Positions 24,125-32,371 are shown, counted from the first letter of the stretch. The stretch is 38,998 nt of DNA from Paludibacteraceae bacterium (GCA_905233255.1 CAJOCN010000016.1:1-38998); one strand, 5' to 3'. Numbers and translations are program-made. Notes: generated from the letters alone by a model not told the origin.

Positions 24125-24307
24125 TCAAGCTTCTGCCTGCTCGATAGCCAGTTTACCACGATAATATCCGCAGGACGGACAAACGGTGTGGTAGATGTGA
24201 AGAGCGCCGCAGTTCGGGCATGTTGCCAGTGTAGGAGCTTTCACTACGTCATGGGTACGACGTTTGGCTTGTCTGGTGTGTGATTGTCTTCTTTTAGGAT
24301 GTGCCAT
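24125..24307 (-). CDS. rpmF: 50S ribosomal protein L32
   Basis: This 60-residue basic protein has the bL32 start MAHPKRRQSHTRQAKRRTHD and a zinc-binding CPNC...CPSC pair, so it is the cysteine-containing form. Length is normal for the family. It follows the DUF177 gene (YceD family), its usual partner in bacteria, after a 155-nt spacer that can fold into three hairpins. Confidence 0.98.
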   Translation of the reverse strand: MAHPKRRQSHTRQAKRRTHDVVKAPTLATCPNCGALHIYHTVCPSCGYYRGKLAIEQAEA

Positions 24308-24316
24308 ATCGCATTC

Positions 24317-24440
24317 GGCAATCGGTGTGCATTGGTTTATACCGCTCCGCTAAATAAACGGGCAACCGATGCCTCCGCTCTCCCCATCGCAAACGTTTCG
24401 CCGGTTTGCGCTGTGGACCCTCTATGCCGATTGAGAGGGT
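24317..24440 (-). ncRNA. Structured leader or spacer upstream of rpmF
   Basis: Three inverted repeats lie in the 155-nt spacer. ACCCTCT 24417-24423 pairs with AGAGGGT 24434-24440. CGCAAAC 24388-24394 pairs with GTTTGCG 24404-24410. GGCAATCGGT 24317-24326 pairs with ACCGATGCC 24365-24373 with one bulge. The last ends about 10 nt before the rpmF ATG, a position where it could control translation. Ribosomal protein genes often carry such leaders; no known class was recognised. Confidence 0.4.
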
Positions 24441-24462
24441 TCTAATTATTAAACTTTATTTA

Positions 24463-24921
24463 TCAATCTATCTCATCGGGTTCCGGCTCGTCACAAAGGT
24501 GGTCATGGAGGAGAAGTTCCATTTGCTGGTTGCAACCACCGGGTTGGTGACTGTGCACGAGCGGAATATTGATACTTACTATCTCATACGCGAGCCAGGA
24601 GAGATCTACCATTTGGTCATTTACCATTTGGTCATTTGTTTGCTCCTCATCTTCAGAGAAGATCTCCTGCTCGTCGTCTATATCAAGGGACATCGGGTCG
24701 AGGCACCTGTCACACACAACAAAGACAGTTCCTTGAACCGCTATATTGAGCTGATAGTCCTCCTCCCGGAGATTTAGCGTTGCTTTTGCCACCACTTTAC
24801 CACTCAATACTTCCGTTTTTTCGAGAGCCCCGAAGAACTCATCGTCCAGCGTGATTTCAAACGTATGCGTGCCTATTGGCAGGCGTTTGAGGTCGATGAT
24901 ATAGTGGTTTTGATTGCTCAT
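24463..24921 (-). CDS. DUF177 (YceD-family) protein
   Basis: This 152-residue protein belongs to the family linked to 23S rRNA accumulation, normally encoded just upstream of rpmF, as here. Visible parts are GTHTFEITLDDEFFGALEKTE at the N-terminus, the VVCDRCLDPM segment with the conserved CxxC-like region, and HSHQPGGCNQQMELL near the end. Between the acidic SEDEEQ and LSWLAYEIVSINIPLVHS sits a repeat-encoded NDQMVNDQMV. ATG at 24921 lies just downstream of a strong Bacteroidota promoter (24938-24969). It is the first gene of the long minus-strand run. Confidence 0.85.
   Translation of the reverse strand: MSNQNHYIIDLKRLPIGTHTFEITLDDEFFGALEKTEVLSGKVVAKATLNLREEDYQLNIAVQGTVFVVCDRCLDPMSLDIDDEQEIFSEDEEQTNDQMVNDQMVDLSWLAYEIVSINIPLVHSHQPGGCNQQMELLLHDHLCDEPEPDEID
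24608..24637. repeat. Two ACCATTTGGTCATTT units inside the DUF177 gene
   Basis: Two exact 15-bp units are translated in frame as NDQMV-NDQMV. Because the unit is a multiple of three, copy change would not shift the frame. Related units lie at 9659 and 34677. Confidence 0.9.
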
Positions 24922-24937
24922 TACGCAAAATCGGGTG

Positions 24938-24969
24938 CAAAGGTACTACTTTTTTTTGACATGTGCAAA
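24938..24969 (-). promoter_or_regulatory. Promoter of the DUF177-rpmF run
   Basis: On the minus strand, TTTG (24969-24966), a 20-nt spacer starting CACATGTCAAAAAAAA, then TACCTTTG (24945-24938). The predicted start is about 10 nt before the ATG at 24921. Confidence 0.8.
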
Positions 24970-24985
24970 TAAAATTGCATTTTTT

Positions 24986-26413
24986 TTATAATTCTACCAT
25001 TTCGCCCTTCTCCGGAATGGATATATTTTGGAATCCGGCATCATGCAAATGCCCCTTATACGTTTCTGCTGTTTGAGCCTCCCCGTGCACCACGAAGACG
25101 CGCTGGACATCTTTGACTTGCAGGCTTCGCGTGAGATATTCTATCATTTCCTGATAATCACCATGTCCCGAGAAACCTTCGATTTTAGTAATCTGAGCTT
25201 TGATTTTGCGGTCGAGGCCGAAGATGGAAATCCACTGCAAGCCGGGCTGTTGGATACGTGCGCCAAGGGTCGTCGGCTCGCAATAACCGACAATCAGAAT
25301 CGTGCATCGCGGATCGGATATATGGTTCGCCACATGGTGTTTGATACGTCCTGCTTCCAACATACCCGAGGCGGAGATGATGATACACGGTTCGTCTTTG
25401 TGGTTGAGTGCCTTGGATTCGCGGATGTCAGTAATATAGCGGAGTGTATTGAACCCGAACGGATCGGCGTCAAAACGCAGAGTGTCACGCACCTCTTCAG
25501 ACAGTTCGTCCGGATAGAGCCGGAAGATCTGAGTGGCGTTGGTACTCATCGGCGAGTCCACATAGACGGGTATATGCGGTAGCCGTCCGTCGTTGTAGAG
25601 TTGGTTCAGCACATAGACGATCTCTTGGGTTCGTCCCACCGAGAAAGCCGGAATAAGGAGTTGCCCCTTGCGATAGACGCATGTATCTTCCACTACCCCG
25701 AGGAGATTTTCCTCCGTCACCAGTTCTTCGTCATGCAATCTGTCGCCATAAGTCGATTCGCAAATCAGGTAGTCACATTGCGGGAAGAGTTGCGGCGAGG
25801 GTAATATATGGCAGTGTTTACGGCCGATGTCGCCGGTATAGCATATTCTCTTCCACCTACCCTCTTCATATACCTCCAGCGAACAGATGGCGCCGCCCAG
25901 CATGTGACCGGAGTTGGTGAAGGTCAGCAGTACATCGTCAAAGAGCCGGAACCGGCGGTCATAGCTATACGTCACGAAATGCCGCATTGCGCCATCGACG
26001 TCATGCTGGTTGTAAAGCGGCTCAATCTTATAGGTCTTACCTTTCTCCTTATGCGGATGCTGACGGTCTATCTTCTTGTTATAGGTACGTACATCCTGTT
26101 CCTGGATAAACGCCGTGTCGGTCAGCATGAGGGTACATAGATCCCGCGTAGCGGGCGTACAATAGATATCGCCGCGGAAACCCATCTTATAGATATACGG
26201 GATCAGTCCGGAATGGTCTATATGCGCATGGGAGAGCACGACGCAATCCAATTTCTTGGGATCAAAGCCGAGGTCTCTGTTGGCGGCATCGGTCTCCATG
26301 CCCTTACCCTGGTACATTCCGCAATCGAGAAGAATAGTGTGACCCGAATCGGTCGTAATAAGATGCTTACTGCCCGTCACCTCGCGGGTGGCGCCTAAGA
26401 ATTGCACTTTCAT
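24986..26413 (-). CDS. Metallo-beta-lactamase-fold RNase-like protein (CPSF/YsxC-type, beta-CASP)
   Basis: The 475 residues have the metallo-beta-lactamase core KVQFLGATREVTGSKHLI, LLDCGMYQG, the zinc motif LSHAHIDHSG, FTNSGHMLGGAI and YTGDIGR. These are followed by a beta-CASP domain (ICESTYGDRLH, LLIPAFSVGRTQEIVYVLN, VYVDSPMSTNAT, IIISASGMLEAGRIKHH) and the C-terminal RMMBL part (KAQITKIEGFSGHGDYQEM, VFVVHGEAQTAE). This is the archaeal/bacterial CPSF73-like group, expected to act as an RNA endonuclease or exonuclease. The start at 26413 matches the family; the longer frame to 26500 runs through the promoter. It is divergent from the SDR gene. Confidence 0.9.
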   Translation of the reverse strand: MKVQFLGATREVTGSKHLITTDSGHTILLDCGMYQGKGMETDAANRDLGFDPKKLDCVVLSHAHIDHSGLIPYIYKMGFRGDIYCTPATRDLCTLMLTDTAFIQEQDVRTYNKKIDRQHPHKEKGKTYKIEPLYNQHDVDGAMRHFVTYSYDRRFRLFDDVLLTFTNSGHMLGGAICSLEVYEEGRWKRICYTGDIGRKHCHILPSPQLFPQCDYLICESTYGDRLHDEELVTEENLLGVVEDTCVYRKGQLLIPAFSVGRTQEIVYVLNQLYNDGRLPHIPVYVDSPMSTNATQIFRLYPDELSEEVRDTLRFDADPFGFNTLRYITDIRESKALNHKDEPCIIISASGMLEAGRIKHHVANHISDPRCTILIVGYCEPTTLGARIQQPGLQWISIFGLDRKIKAQITKIEGFSGHGDYQEMIEYLTRSLQVKDVQRVFVVHGEAQTAETYKGHLHDAGFQNISIPEKGEMVEL

Positions 26414-26434
26414 GGCTTGAACGATTTTATGGCA

Positions 26435-26466
26435 CAAAATTACTACTTTTTTTGCATATATGCAAA
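26435..26466 (-). promoter_or_regulatory. Promoter of the metallo-beta-lactamase-fold gene
   Basis: On the minus strand, TTTG (26466-26463), a 20-nt spacer, then TAATTTTG (26442-26435). It shares its -33 region with the opposite promoter through the perfect 16-bp palindrome TTTGCATATATGCAAA at 26451-26466. Confidence 0.75.
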
Positions 26467-26482
26467 TTTTTTTGTATCTTTG
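26451..26482 (+). promoter_or_regulatory. Promoter of the SDR gene
   Basis: TTTG (26451-26454), 20-nt spacer, TATCTTTG (26475-26482). It overlaps the divergent promoter on the other strand by 16 bp. Confidence 0.8.
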
Positions 26483-26523
26483 CGCCGTTTTTTTAAGCAT
26501 ACATAATAAAAAATTACAATAAT

Positions 26524-27297
26524 ATGAAAGATTTATTTGATTTGAGCGGCCGTGTTGCGCTGGTTACCGGTTGCTCGGGAGGATTAGGTGTCCAGATGGC
26601 TAAAGCCCTGGCTGCCAAAGGTAGTAAACTCGTCATCATCGCACGCCGTTACGAGAAACTGGTGGAGGTTCAGCACGAGATTGAGAAAGCGTTCGGTGTA
26701 GAGGTGCTGCCGCTGCAATGCGACATCACCAGCACCGAGGCGGTGGAGAAAATGGTAGATGAAGCTATCAAGCATTTCGGCCGCATCGACATCGTAGTCA
26801 ACAACGCCGGTACGGGTGCCGTAGCTCCGGCGGAGGACATCACCGACGCACAGTTTGAGAACGAGATGCAGATTGACCTCTTCGGTTCTTTCCGCGTAGC
26901 ACGCGCCGTAGCCAAGAAAACCATGATTCCGAATAACTACGGGCGCATCATCAATATCGCTTCCATGTATGGTCTGGTGGGCAATAAGATTGCACCCGCT
27001 TCTCCTTACCACGCAGCCAAAGGCGGCGTAGTGAACATGACCCGTGCCCTCGCTGCCGAATGGGGCAAGTACGGTATCACCGTCAATGCCATCTGCCCGG
27101 GCTATTTCATCACTCCGTTGACCAAAGAGACACTCGAGTCCGAGTATTTCGCCAACTATGCCAAGACCGTCATCCCGATGGAGCGCTACGGCCATGAGGG
27201 CGAGTTGGACAGTGCCGTTTGTTTCCTTGCTGCGGATGCCTCCCGTTACGTAACCGGCGTGGCTCTTCCTGTGGACGGCGGATACACTTGTGTATAA
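26524..27297 (+). CDS. SDR-family dehydrogenase, gluconate 5-dehydrogenase-like
   Basis: This 257-residue NAD(P)-dependent oxidoreductase has the classical short-chain dehydrogenase motifs: TGCSGGLG at residues 15-22 for cofactor binding, VNNAG, S147 in NIASMYG, and Y162/K166 in YHAAK. GGYTCV closes the protein. Overall pattern (DLSGRVALVTG, CPGYFITPLT) is that of gluconate 5-dehydrogenase/KduD-like enzymes acting on sugar acids; the exact substrate is not certain. The Ser-Tyr spacing is two residues longer than usual. It has its own promoter and is followed by a CATAACGA/T repeat and an S9 peptidase. Confidence 0.88.
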   Translation: MKDLFDLSGRVALVTGCSGGLGVQMAKALAAKGSKLVIIARRYEKLVEVQHEIEKAFGVEVLPLQCDITSTEAVEKMVDEAIKHFGRIDIVVNNAGTGAVAPAEDITDAQFENEMQIDLFGSFRVARAVAKKTMIPNNYGRIINIASMYGLVGNKIAPASPYHAAKGGVVNMTRALAAEWGKYGITVNAICPGYFITPLTKETLESEYFANYAKTVIPMERYGHEGELDSAVCFLAADASRYVTGVALPVDGGYTCV

Positions 27298-27303
27298 TTC
27301 CGT

Positions 27304-27335
27304 CATAACGACATAACGTCATAACGACATAACGT
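27304..27335. repeat. Four CATAACGA/CATAACGT units
   Basis: CATAACGA and CATAACGT alternate twice in the 47-nt gap between the SDR and S9 peptidase genes. The same family fills the gap at 30254-30277. Confidence 0.95.
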
Positions 27336-27344
27336 AAATTATCA

Positions 27345-29504
27345 ATGAAAACCTGGAAGATTTTTATTATGGCAGCCGTGACTATCCTTGGCGCGAGTTG
27401 CGCAAAAGAGAACACTGACACCTCCAAAGCTCCGATCACGAAACCCGAAATTACGATTGAGGGCGGACGGCTGACGCCGGAAGGACTATGGGCGATGGGG
27501 CGTATCGGTAGCGTGAAGAGCGACATTGAGACAGGTCTCCTCGCTTACACCGTCAGTTACTACTCCGTAGAGGAGAACCGCTCCACGACCTGGATCCGCA
27601 TCTGCAATCCGTTCGAGAACATGCAGGTAGTAGATGAGTTCGTGGGTTCCGAGCCGGCATGGTTCGGCAACAGCGGCGCGCTCGCTTACCTCAAAGGCGG
27701 CAAACTATATATCCGTCGCGACAAAGAGGAAGTGGAGGTGACAGGCGCAGAAGATATTGAGGGCTTCCTGCTCTCCCCGATGCGTGATCAGGTCATCCTT
27801 ATCAAGCAGGTCAAGACCGTTCCGTCCACTGTGGACAAATACCCCGACCTGCCGTTGGCTACCGGCCATATGCACGAGGACTTGATGTACAAACACTGGG
27901 ACGAATGGACGGAGACCGCTCCGCAGCCCTTTGTGTGCGAACTCAAGACCGAGTATTACGGCGAGGGCGAGCGCATGAAATCCGCCAGGATTGGCGAATC
28001 CGTGAACATCCTCGAGGGCACCGCCTTTGAAAGCCCCATGAAGCCTTTCGGCGGCGTGGAGCAGTTGGCGTGGAACCCGAACAACGAGGAAATCGCTTAC
28101 ACCTGCCGCAAGAAAACCGGTTTGGAGTACGCCCTCTCCACCAACAGCGACATATATATTTATAATGTTCGCACGCGTACGCACAAGAACATCACCGAGG
28201 GCAACGGCGGCTATGACACCAACCCCTCTTATTCGCCTTCCGGCGAGTGGATCGCTTGGCAGTCCATGGCACGTGACGGTTACGAGAGCGACGAGAACCG
28301 CTTAATGGTCATGAACACCAATACCGGCGAGAAGCGTTTCCTGAGCAAGTCGATGGATACCAACGTAGATGAATACCAATGGTTGGACGACACCACGCTG
28401 GTCTTCACCGCCTGCTGGCAGGCCACGGTACAACTCTACCGCGTCACCCTCGACGGCCTGACTACCAAACTGACGGACGGTCAGTGGGATTTAGGGCTTG
28501 GCGATGTAACCGACTATCAGGCTTATCTGCTCGGTCACTCCATGCGCCAGGCGAACGAGATCTACCATCTGGACATCCGTGAGTGGCTCCGCAAAGACCA
28601 TGAGCAGATGGCGCACACGGAGATCTATTACGACCAGCCGTTTGACACCTATAACCAACTCCTCGACCAACTGACCCACGAGAACGATAATATCTACTCT
28701 CAGATCGAGCGCTCGACAGTTGTTCCCAGATGGCAGAAGACAACGGACGGAAAAGATATGCTGACTTGGATCATCTATCCGCCGCATTTCGATCCCGCGA
28801 AGAAATACCCCACTATCCTTTATTGCGAAGGCGGTCCGCAGAGCCCCGTGAGCCAGTTCTGGTCATTCCGCTGGAACTTCATGATGATGTCCGCCGGCGA
28901 TTATATCATCGTGGCGCCCAACCGTCGCGGTCTGCCGGGATTTGGTATGGCGTGGAACGAAGAGATCTCCGGCGACTACGGAGGTCAGTGCATGAAGGAT
29001 TATTTCACGGCGATTGATGAGTTTTGCAAGGAGCCATATGTGGACAAAGACCATCTGGGTTGCGTAGGTGCATCCTTCGGCGGCTTCAGCGTCTATTGGA
29101 TTGCAGGTCACCACGACGGACGGTTCAAAGCCTTCATCGCCCACGATGGTATCTTCAATTTGGAGATGCAATACTTGGAGACCGAGGAGAAATGGTTCGC
29201 CAACTGGGACATGGGCGGTGCGTACTGGGAGAAGGACAATAAGATTGCCCAGCGCACGTTTGCTAACAGCCCGCATCGGTTCGTTGACAAATGGGACACC
29301 CCTATTCTCTGTATCCACGGCGAGAAAGACTACCGCATCTTAGCCAACCAGGCTATGGCTGCCTTCGATGCCGCCAAGATGCGCGGGGTGCCTGCCGAAC
29401 TGCTCATCTTCCCGGACGAGAACCACTGGGTCCTCAAACCCCAGAACGGCATCCTCTGGCAGCGCGAGTTCCGCAACTGGCTCGACCGCTGGCTGAAAGA
29501 ATAG
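27345..29504 (+). CDS. S9-family (prolyl oligopeptidase/DPP IV-like) serine peptidase
   Basis: The 719 residues comprise a signal peptide with ASC at 17-19 (a plausible but imperfect lipobox), an N-terminal beta-propeller with TolB-like repeats (AWNPNNEEIAYTC, NPSYSPSGEWIAWQS, YQWLDDTTLVFT), and a C-terminal alpha/beta hydrolase domain. The catalytic triad is S577 in GASFGG, D662 in GEKDYRI and H694 in ENHWVL. KYPTILYCEGGPQSPVSQFW forms the oxyanion side. Such enzymes cut dipeptides or small peptides outside the inner membrane. It is downstream of the SDR gene and upstream of a thioesterase, possibly co-transcribed. Confidence 0.92.
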   Translation: MKTWKIFIMAAVTILGASCAKENTDTSKAPITKPEITIEGGRLTPEGLWAMGRIGSVKSDIETGLLAYTVSYYSVEENRSTTWIRICNPFENMQVVDEFVGSEPAWFGNSGALAYLKGGKLYIRRDKEEVEVTGAEDIEGFLLSPMRDQVILIKQVKTVPSTVDKYPDLPLATGHMHEDLMYKHWDEWTETAPQPFVCELKTEYYGEGERMKSARIGESVNILEGTAFESPMKPFGGVEQLAWNPNNEEIAYTCRKKTGLEYALSTNSDIYIYNVRTRTHKNITEGNGGYDTNPSYSPSGEWIAWQSMARDGYESDENRLMVMNTNTGEKRFLSKSMDTNVDEYQWLDDTTLVFTACWQATVQLYRVTLDGLTTKLTDGQWDLGLGDVTDYQAYLLGHSMRQANEIYHLDIREWLRKDHEQMAHTEIYYDQPFDTYNQLLDQLTHENDNIYSQIERSTVVPRWQKTTDGKDMLTWIIYPPHFDPAKKYPTILYCEGGPQSPVSQFWSFRWNFMMMSAGDYIIVAPNRRGLPGFGMAWNEEISGDYGGQCMKDYFTAIDEFCKEPYVDKDHLGCVGASFGGFSVYWIAGHHDGRFKAFIAHDGIFNLEMQYLETEEKWFANWDMGGAYWEKDNKIAQRTFANSPHRFVDKWDTPILCIHGEKDYRILANQAMAAFDAAKMRGVPAELLIFPDENHWVLKPQNGILWQREFRNWLDRWLKE

Positions 29505-29506
29505 TT

Positions 29507-29530
29507 GAGTGTTTAGTGTTTAGTGTATAG
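29507..29530. repeat. Short TGTTTAG-type tandem repeat
   Basis: TGTTTAG, TGTTAG and TGTATAG lie in the 35-nt gap before the thioesterase gene. They belong to the same kind of short spacer repeat seen throughout the window. Confidence 0.6.
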
Positions 29531-29539
29531 AGACTAAAG

Positions 29540-30250
29540 ATGAAATACAATTACGAATACGAAATCAAGTATCAGGAGGTGGACGCAAGAAAGAAACTGC
29601 GTCTCTTTAACCTTGAGAACTACATTTTGGAGGTTGCCGGAACGGTGGCAGATGAGTTGGGTTTTGGTATCGCCAACCTCCATCCGCGGGGGCTGACATG
29701 GATCCTGACGCGGCTCTCCGTGGAGATGTACGAACTGCCCACGCACTGCCAGAAAGTGCGGTTCGAGACTTGGATCGAGTCCAACGCACATATGCTGAGC
29801 ACCCGTAACTTCCGCATTTACAGCGGCGACAAACTGATCGGTCAGTGCAAGTCTGTTTGGGCAGTGCTGGATCTGGAGAAACGCGAGATCGTCAATATCT
29901 TCGACGACCCGATGTTCGAGGGTTGCGTGGACGGCGAGGTGATTGAGATGGCACGCGTGCGCATGACGACCATCCCCGAGCCGACAGGCTGCGTAGCGCA
30001 CAAAGTATCGTACTCCGACATTGACTACAACGGGCATTGCAACTCCTGCCGTTACCTGCAGGCAATGACGGACGCTTACCTACCCGATTATTACGGCAAG
30101 AAAGTGCGCCTCGACATCAACTACCAGAAGGAAGCGATGCTCGGCGAAAACCTGCAGACGCTCTATCTCGTTGCGCCCGACGGCGTGCAGTACCAGCTCA
30201 AGAACGCAGCCGGAGAGACCTCTTGCTCCGCCAAAATTACCATCGAATAA
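29540..30250 (+). CDS. Acyl-ACP thioesterase
   Basis: This 236-residue double-hotdog protein releases fatty acids from acyl carrier protein. The first hotdog begins YEYEIKYQEVDARKKLRLFN and includes GLTWILTRLSVEMYELP and FETWIESN; the second begins with VSYSDIDYNGHCNSCRYLQA, containing the conserved N-x-H pair of plant FatA/FatB and bacterial homologues. Length and architecture match the short bacterial group. The C-terminal strand (NYQKEAMLGENLQTLY) fits. It lies 35 nt after the S9 peptidase and 42 nt before the NrdJ-like gene. Confidence 0.9.
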   Translation: MKYNYEYEIKYQEVDARKKLRLFNLENYILEVAGTVADELGFGIANLHPRGLTWILTRLSVEMYELPTHCQKVRFETWIESNAHMLSTRNFRIYSGDKLIGQCKSVWAVLDLEKREIVNIFDDPMFEGCVDGEVIEMARVRMTTIPEPTGCVAHKVSYSDIDYNGHCNSCRYLQAMTDAYLPDYYGKKVRLDINYQKEAMLGENLQTLYLVAPDGVQYQLKNAAGETSCSAKITIE

Positions 30251-30253
30251 CGA

Positions 30254-30277
30254 CATAACGACATAACGTCATAACGA
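30254..30277. repeat. Three CATAACGA/T units
   Basis: CATAACGA, CATAACGT and CATAACGA fill the gap between the thioesterase gene and the NrdJ-like gene. Same family as 27304-27335. Confidence 0.95.
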
Positions 30278-30292
30278 AAACATAAAAACACA

Positions 30293-30781
30293 ATGGAAAC
30301 TCTTGAAAACACCACCCCTCTCAAACGTCCGGCGGAACTGGAATGCGATGTAGTGCGGTTCCAGAACCAGAAAGACAAATGGATTGCTTTCGTAGGTCTC
30401 AAGGACGGCAAGCCGTACGAGATCTTCACCGGCCTCGCGGACGACGAGATGGGTATTGCGTTGCCCAAATCGGTCACCAAAGGCAAGGTACTCAAGGTCG
30501 TACAGCCCGATGGCACCAAGCGCTATGACTTCCAGTTTGTCAACACCCGCGGGTTCAAGACCACGGTGGAGGGACTGAGTTATAAGTTCGACCGTGAGTT
30601 CTGGAACTACGCCAAGCTCATCTCCGGCGTGCTCCGGTACGGCATGCCGATTGACCAGGTGGTGCACATGATCAGCGGTCTCCAGATGGATAGCGACTCC
30701 ATCAATTCCTGGACTACCGGCGTGGCGCGCGTGCTCAAACGCTACATCCCCGGAGCCGAGGTGGAGGAGATCGAGGAATAA
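30293..30781 (+). CDS. Stand-alone C-terminal domain of B12-dependent ribonucleotide reductase
   Basis: The 162 residues match the segment found near the C-terminus of Bacteroidota NrdJ. They begin ENTTPLKRPAELECDVVRFQ, continue KDKWIAFVGLKDGKPYEIFTG, YDFQFVNTRGFKTTVEGLSY, and WNYAKLISGVLRYGMPIDQV, and end at a Glu-rich tail. The catalytic alpha/beta barrel is absent upstream, where a thioesterase lies, and the usual final zinc-ribbon Cys pairs are missing. It has its own ATG and a terminator, so it is expressed as a separate small protein or is a relic. Whether a full NrdJ exists elsewhere cannot be seen. Confidence 0.75.
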   Translation: METLENTTPLKRPAELECDVVRFQNQKDKWIAFVGLKDGKPYEIFTGLADDEMGIALPKSVTKGKVLKVVQPDGTKRYDFQFVNTRGFKTTVEGLSYKFDREFWNYAKLISGVLRYGMPIDQVVHMISGLQMDSDSINSWTTGVARVLKRYIPGAEVEEIEE

Positions 30782-30785
30782 AAAG

Positions 30786-30808
30786 AAAGCCGGCACTCAG
30801 CCGGCTTT
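30786..30808. terminator. Bidirectional intrinsic terminator
   Basis: AAAGCCGGC (30786-30794) pairs perfectly with GCCGGCTTT (30800-30808) around ACTCA. T-rich tracts follow on both strands. It separates the plus-strand NrdJ-like gene from the convergent RNase G gene, whose stop is at 30815. Confidence 0.92.
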
Positions 30809-30814
30809 TCTTTT

Positions 30815-32341
30815 TCACTTTTCTGCAATAAATCGCGTCTCTAACATTCCGAGCGATTGGTTCTCGATCACCTTCACGCCGTACTGCCTTCTCCATTGGA
30901 AAGCCAGGCTCTTGAACCATCCCCGCGTGACGTACGCGTAAATATAAGGATGGAGGTGTAGTTGCAATCCTCGTCCGTGTTGGTTGTACTCATGCTCGAT
31001 CTGCTCCTGAATCTGGTCGGTAAAGAGGATGGAGGGTTGGATCTTACCTTTGCCTCCGCAGGTCGGACACGTCTCCTCTACCTGCACTTCGACAGCCGGC
31101 CGCACACGCTGACGCGTGATTTGCATCAGTCCGAACTTACTGAGCGGCAACACGTTATGTTTGGCACGGTCGCGTTCCATGAGCTTGCGAACATAGTCGT
31201 AAAGCTGTTGCTGATGCTCCTTCGAATCCATATCAATGAAATCGACGATGATGATGCCGCCTATATCGCGTAAGCGAAGTTGGTGCACTAACTCATCTGC
31301 TGCGAGCATGTTGAACTGGTACGCGTTCTCTTCCTGGTCCTCGTAGATCTTCTTGCTGCCGGAGTTGACATCTATGGAGAACAGTGCTTCGGTCCGGTCG
31401 ATGATGAGGTAGCCCCCATGCTTGAAACCGACTGTTCTGCCGAGTCCCGTCTTCATTTGACGGGTGATGTCGAAATGATCAAAAATAGGTTGATCACCTT
31501 TGTAGAGCTTGACAATCTTGGTGCTCTCGGGAGCGATGAGTTGCAGGTAATGACGGACTTCGTCGTAGATGCCCTGGTCATTGATCTGGATAGAAGTGAA
31601 ATCGGGGCTAAGCACATCCCGGATGATGCCGAGAGTACGTCCCATCTCTTCGCTCACGAGGCTTACGGGTTCTTTTTGCTGGAGGGTCTTGACGGTCTGT
31701 TCCCACCGCTCCACCAAGAGCCGTAACTCGTTGTCTAATTCCGCTACGCGTTTGTCTTCCGCAACTGTACGAACGATGATTCCGTAACCCGCAGGTTTGA
31801 TGGAAAGCATCAGTTGCTTGAGACGCTGGCGCTCCGCCTCGCGTTTAATCTTCTGGCTTACCATGACGCCGTCGGAGAAAGGAATGAGGACGATGTTACG
31901 TCCCGCGATGGAGATCTCGGCGGTGAGACGCGGACCTTTGGTGTTGATCGGCTCTTTCGAGACCTGTACCAGCAGCGTGTCGCCCACTTTGAGCACCTCG
32001 GCTATCTGTCCTTCTTTGCCCACTTCGGCCTGACGCGGAGTCTTCGTAATGACAGGCATCTTGCGTCGGTCTGAAACGGCTTTGGTAACATACGACTGCA
32101 GCGTACGAAACTGAGAACCTAAATCCAAATAGTGCAGAAAAGCTTCTTTCTCATGACCTACATCCACAAAGACTGCATTCAGCGCCGGCATGACCTTCTT
32201 GACGCGGCCGTAGTAGATATTTCCCACGGCGAAATTGTCCTGGTTGCGCTTTTCGCGCGCCACCTCTTGCAAGCGGTCATCCTCTGTCAGCGCGATGGAG
32301 ATTTCTTGCGGCTGTACGTCCACAATCAATTCACTTTTCAT
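30815..32341 (-). CDS. rng: Ribonuclease G/E
   Basis: This 508-residue single-strand endoribonuclease processes rRNA and degrades mRNA. The N-terminal S1 domain spans about 35-125 (GNIYYGRVKKVMPALNAVFV, KEAFLHYLDLG). RNase H-like and DNase I-like catalytic parts follow, including ALFSIDVNSGSKK and IIIVDFIDMDSKEHQQ with the metal-binding Asp residues. CPTCGGKG is the Zn-link that joins subunits. Length is that of RNase G-type Bacteroidota proteins. Start MKSELIVDVQ at 32341 fits the family. The leader contains a strong hairpin (32372-32422). Confidence 0.95.
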   Translation of the reverse strand: MKSELIVDVQPQEISIALTEDDRLQEVAREKRNQDNFAVGNIYYGRVKKVMPALNAVFVDVGHEKEAFLHYLDLGSQFRTLQSYVTKAVSDRRKMPVITKTPRQAEVGKEGQIAEVLKVGDTLLVQVSKEPINTKGPRLTAEISIAGRNIVLIPFSDGVMVSQKIKREAERQRLKQLMLSIKPAGYGIIVRTVAEDKRVAELDNELRLLVERWEQTVKTLQQKEPVSLVSEEMGRTLGIIRDVLSPDFTSIQINDQGIYDEVRHYLQLIAPESTKIVKLYKGDQPIFDHFDITRQMKTGLGRTVGFKHGGYLIIDRTEALFSIDVNSGSKKIYEDQEENAYQFNMLAADELVHQLRLRDIGGIIIVDFIDMDSKEHQQQLYDYVRKLMERDRAKHNVLPLSKFGLMQITRQRVRPAVEVQVEETCPTCGGKGKIQPSILFTDQIQEQIEHEYNQHGRGLQLHLHPYIYAYVTRGWFKSLAFQWRRQYGVKVIENQSLGMLETRFIAEK

Positions 32342-32371
32342 ACTTGAAAGGATTAATGAAATAAATAAAAA

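Noticed and set aside
26584..27306. Minus-strand 240-codon open frame
   Set aside because: It is antisense to the SDR gene, whose active-site motifs are intact.
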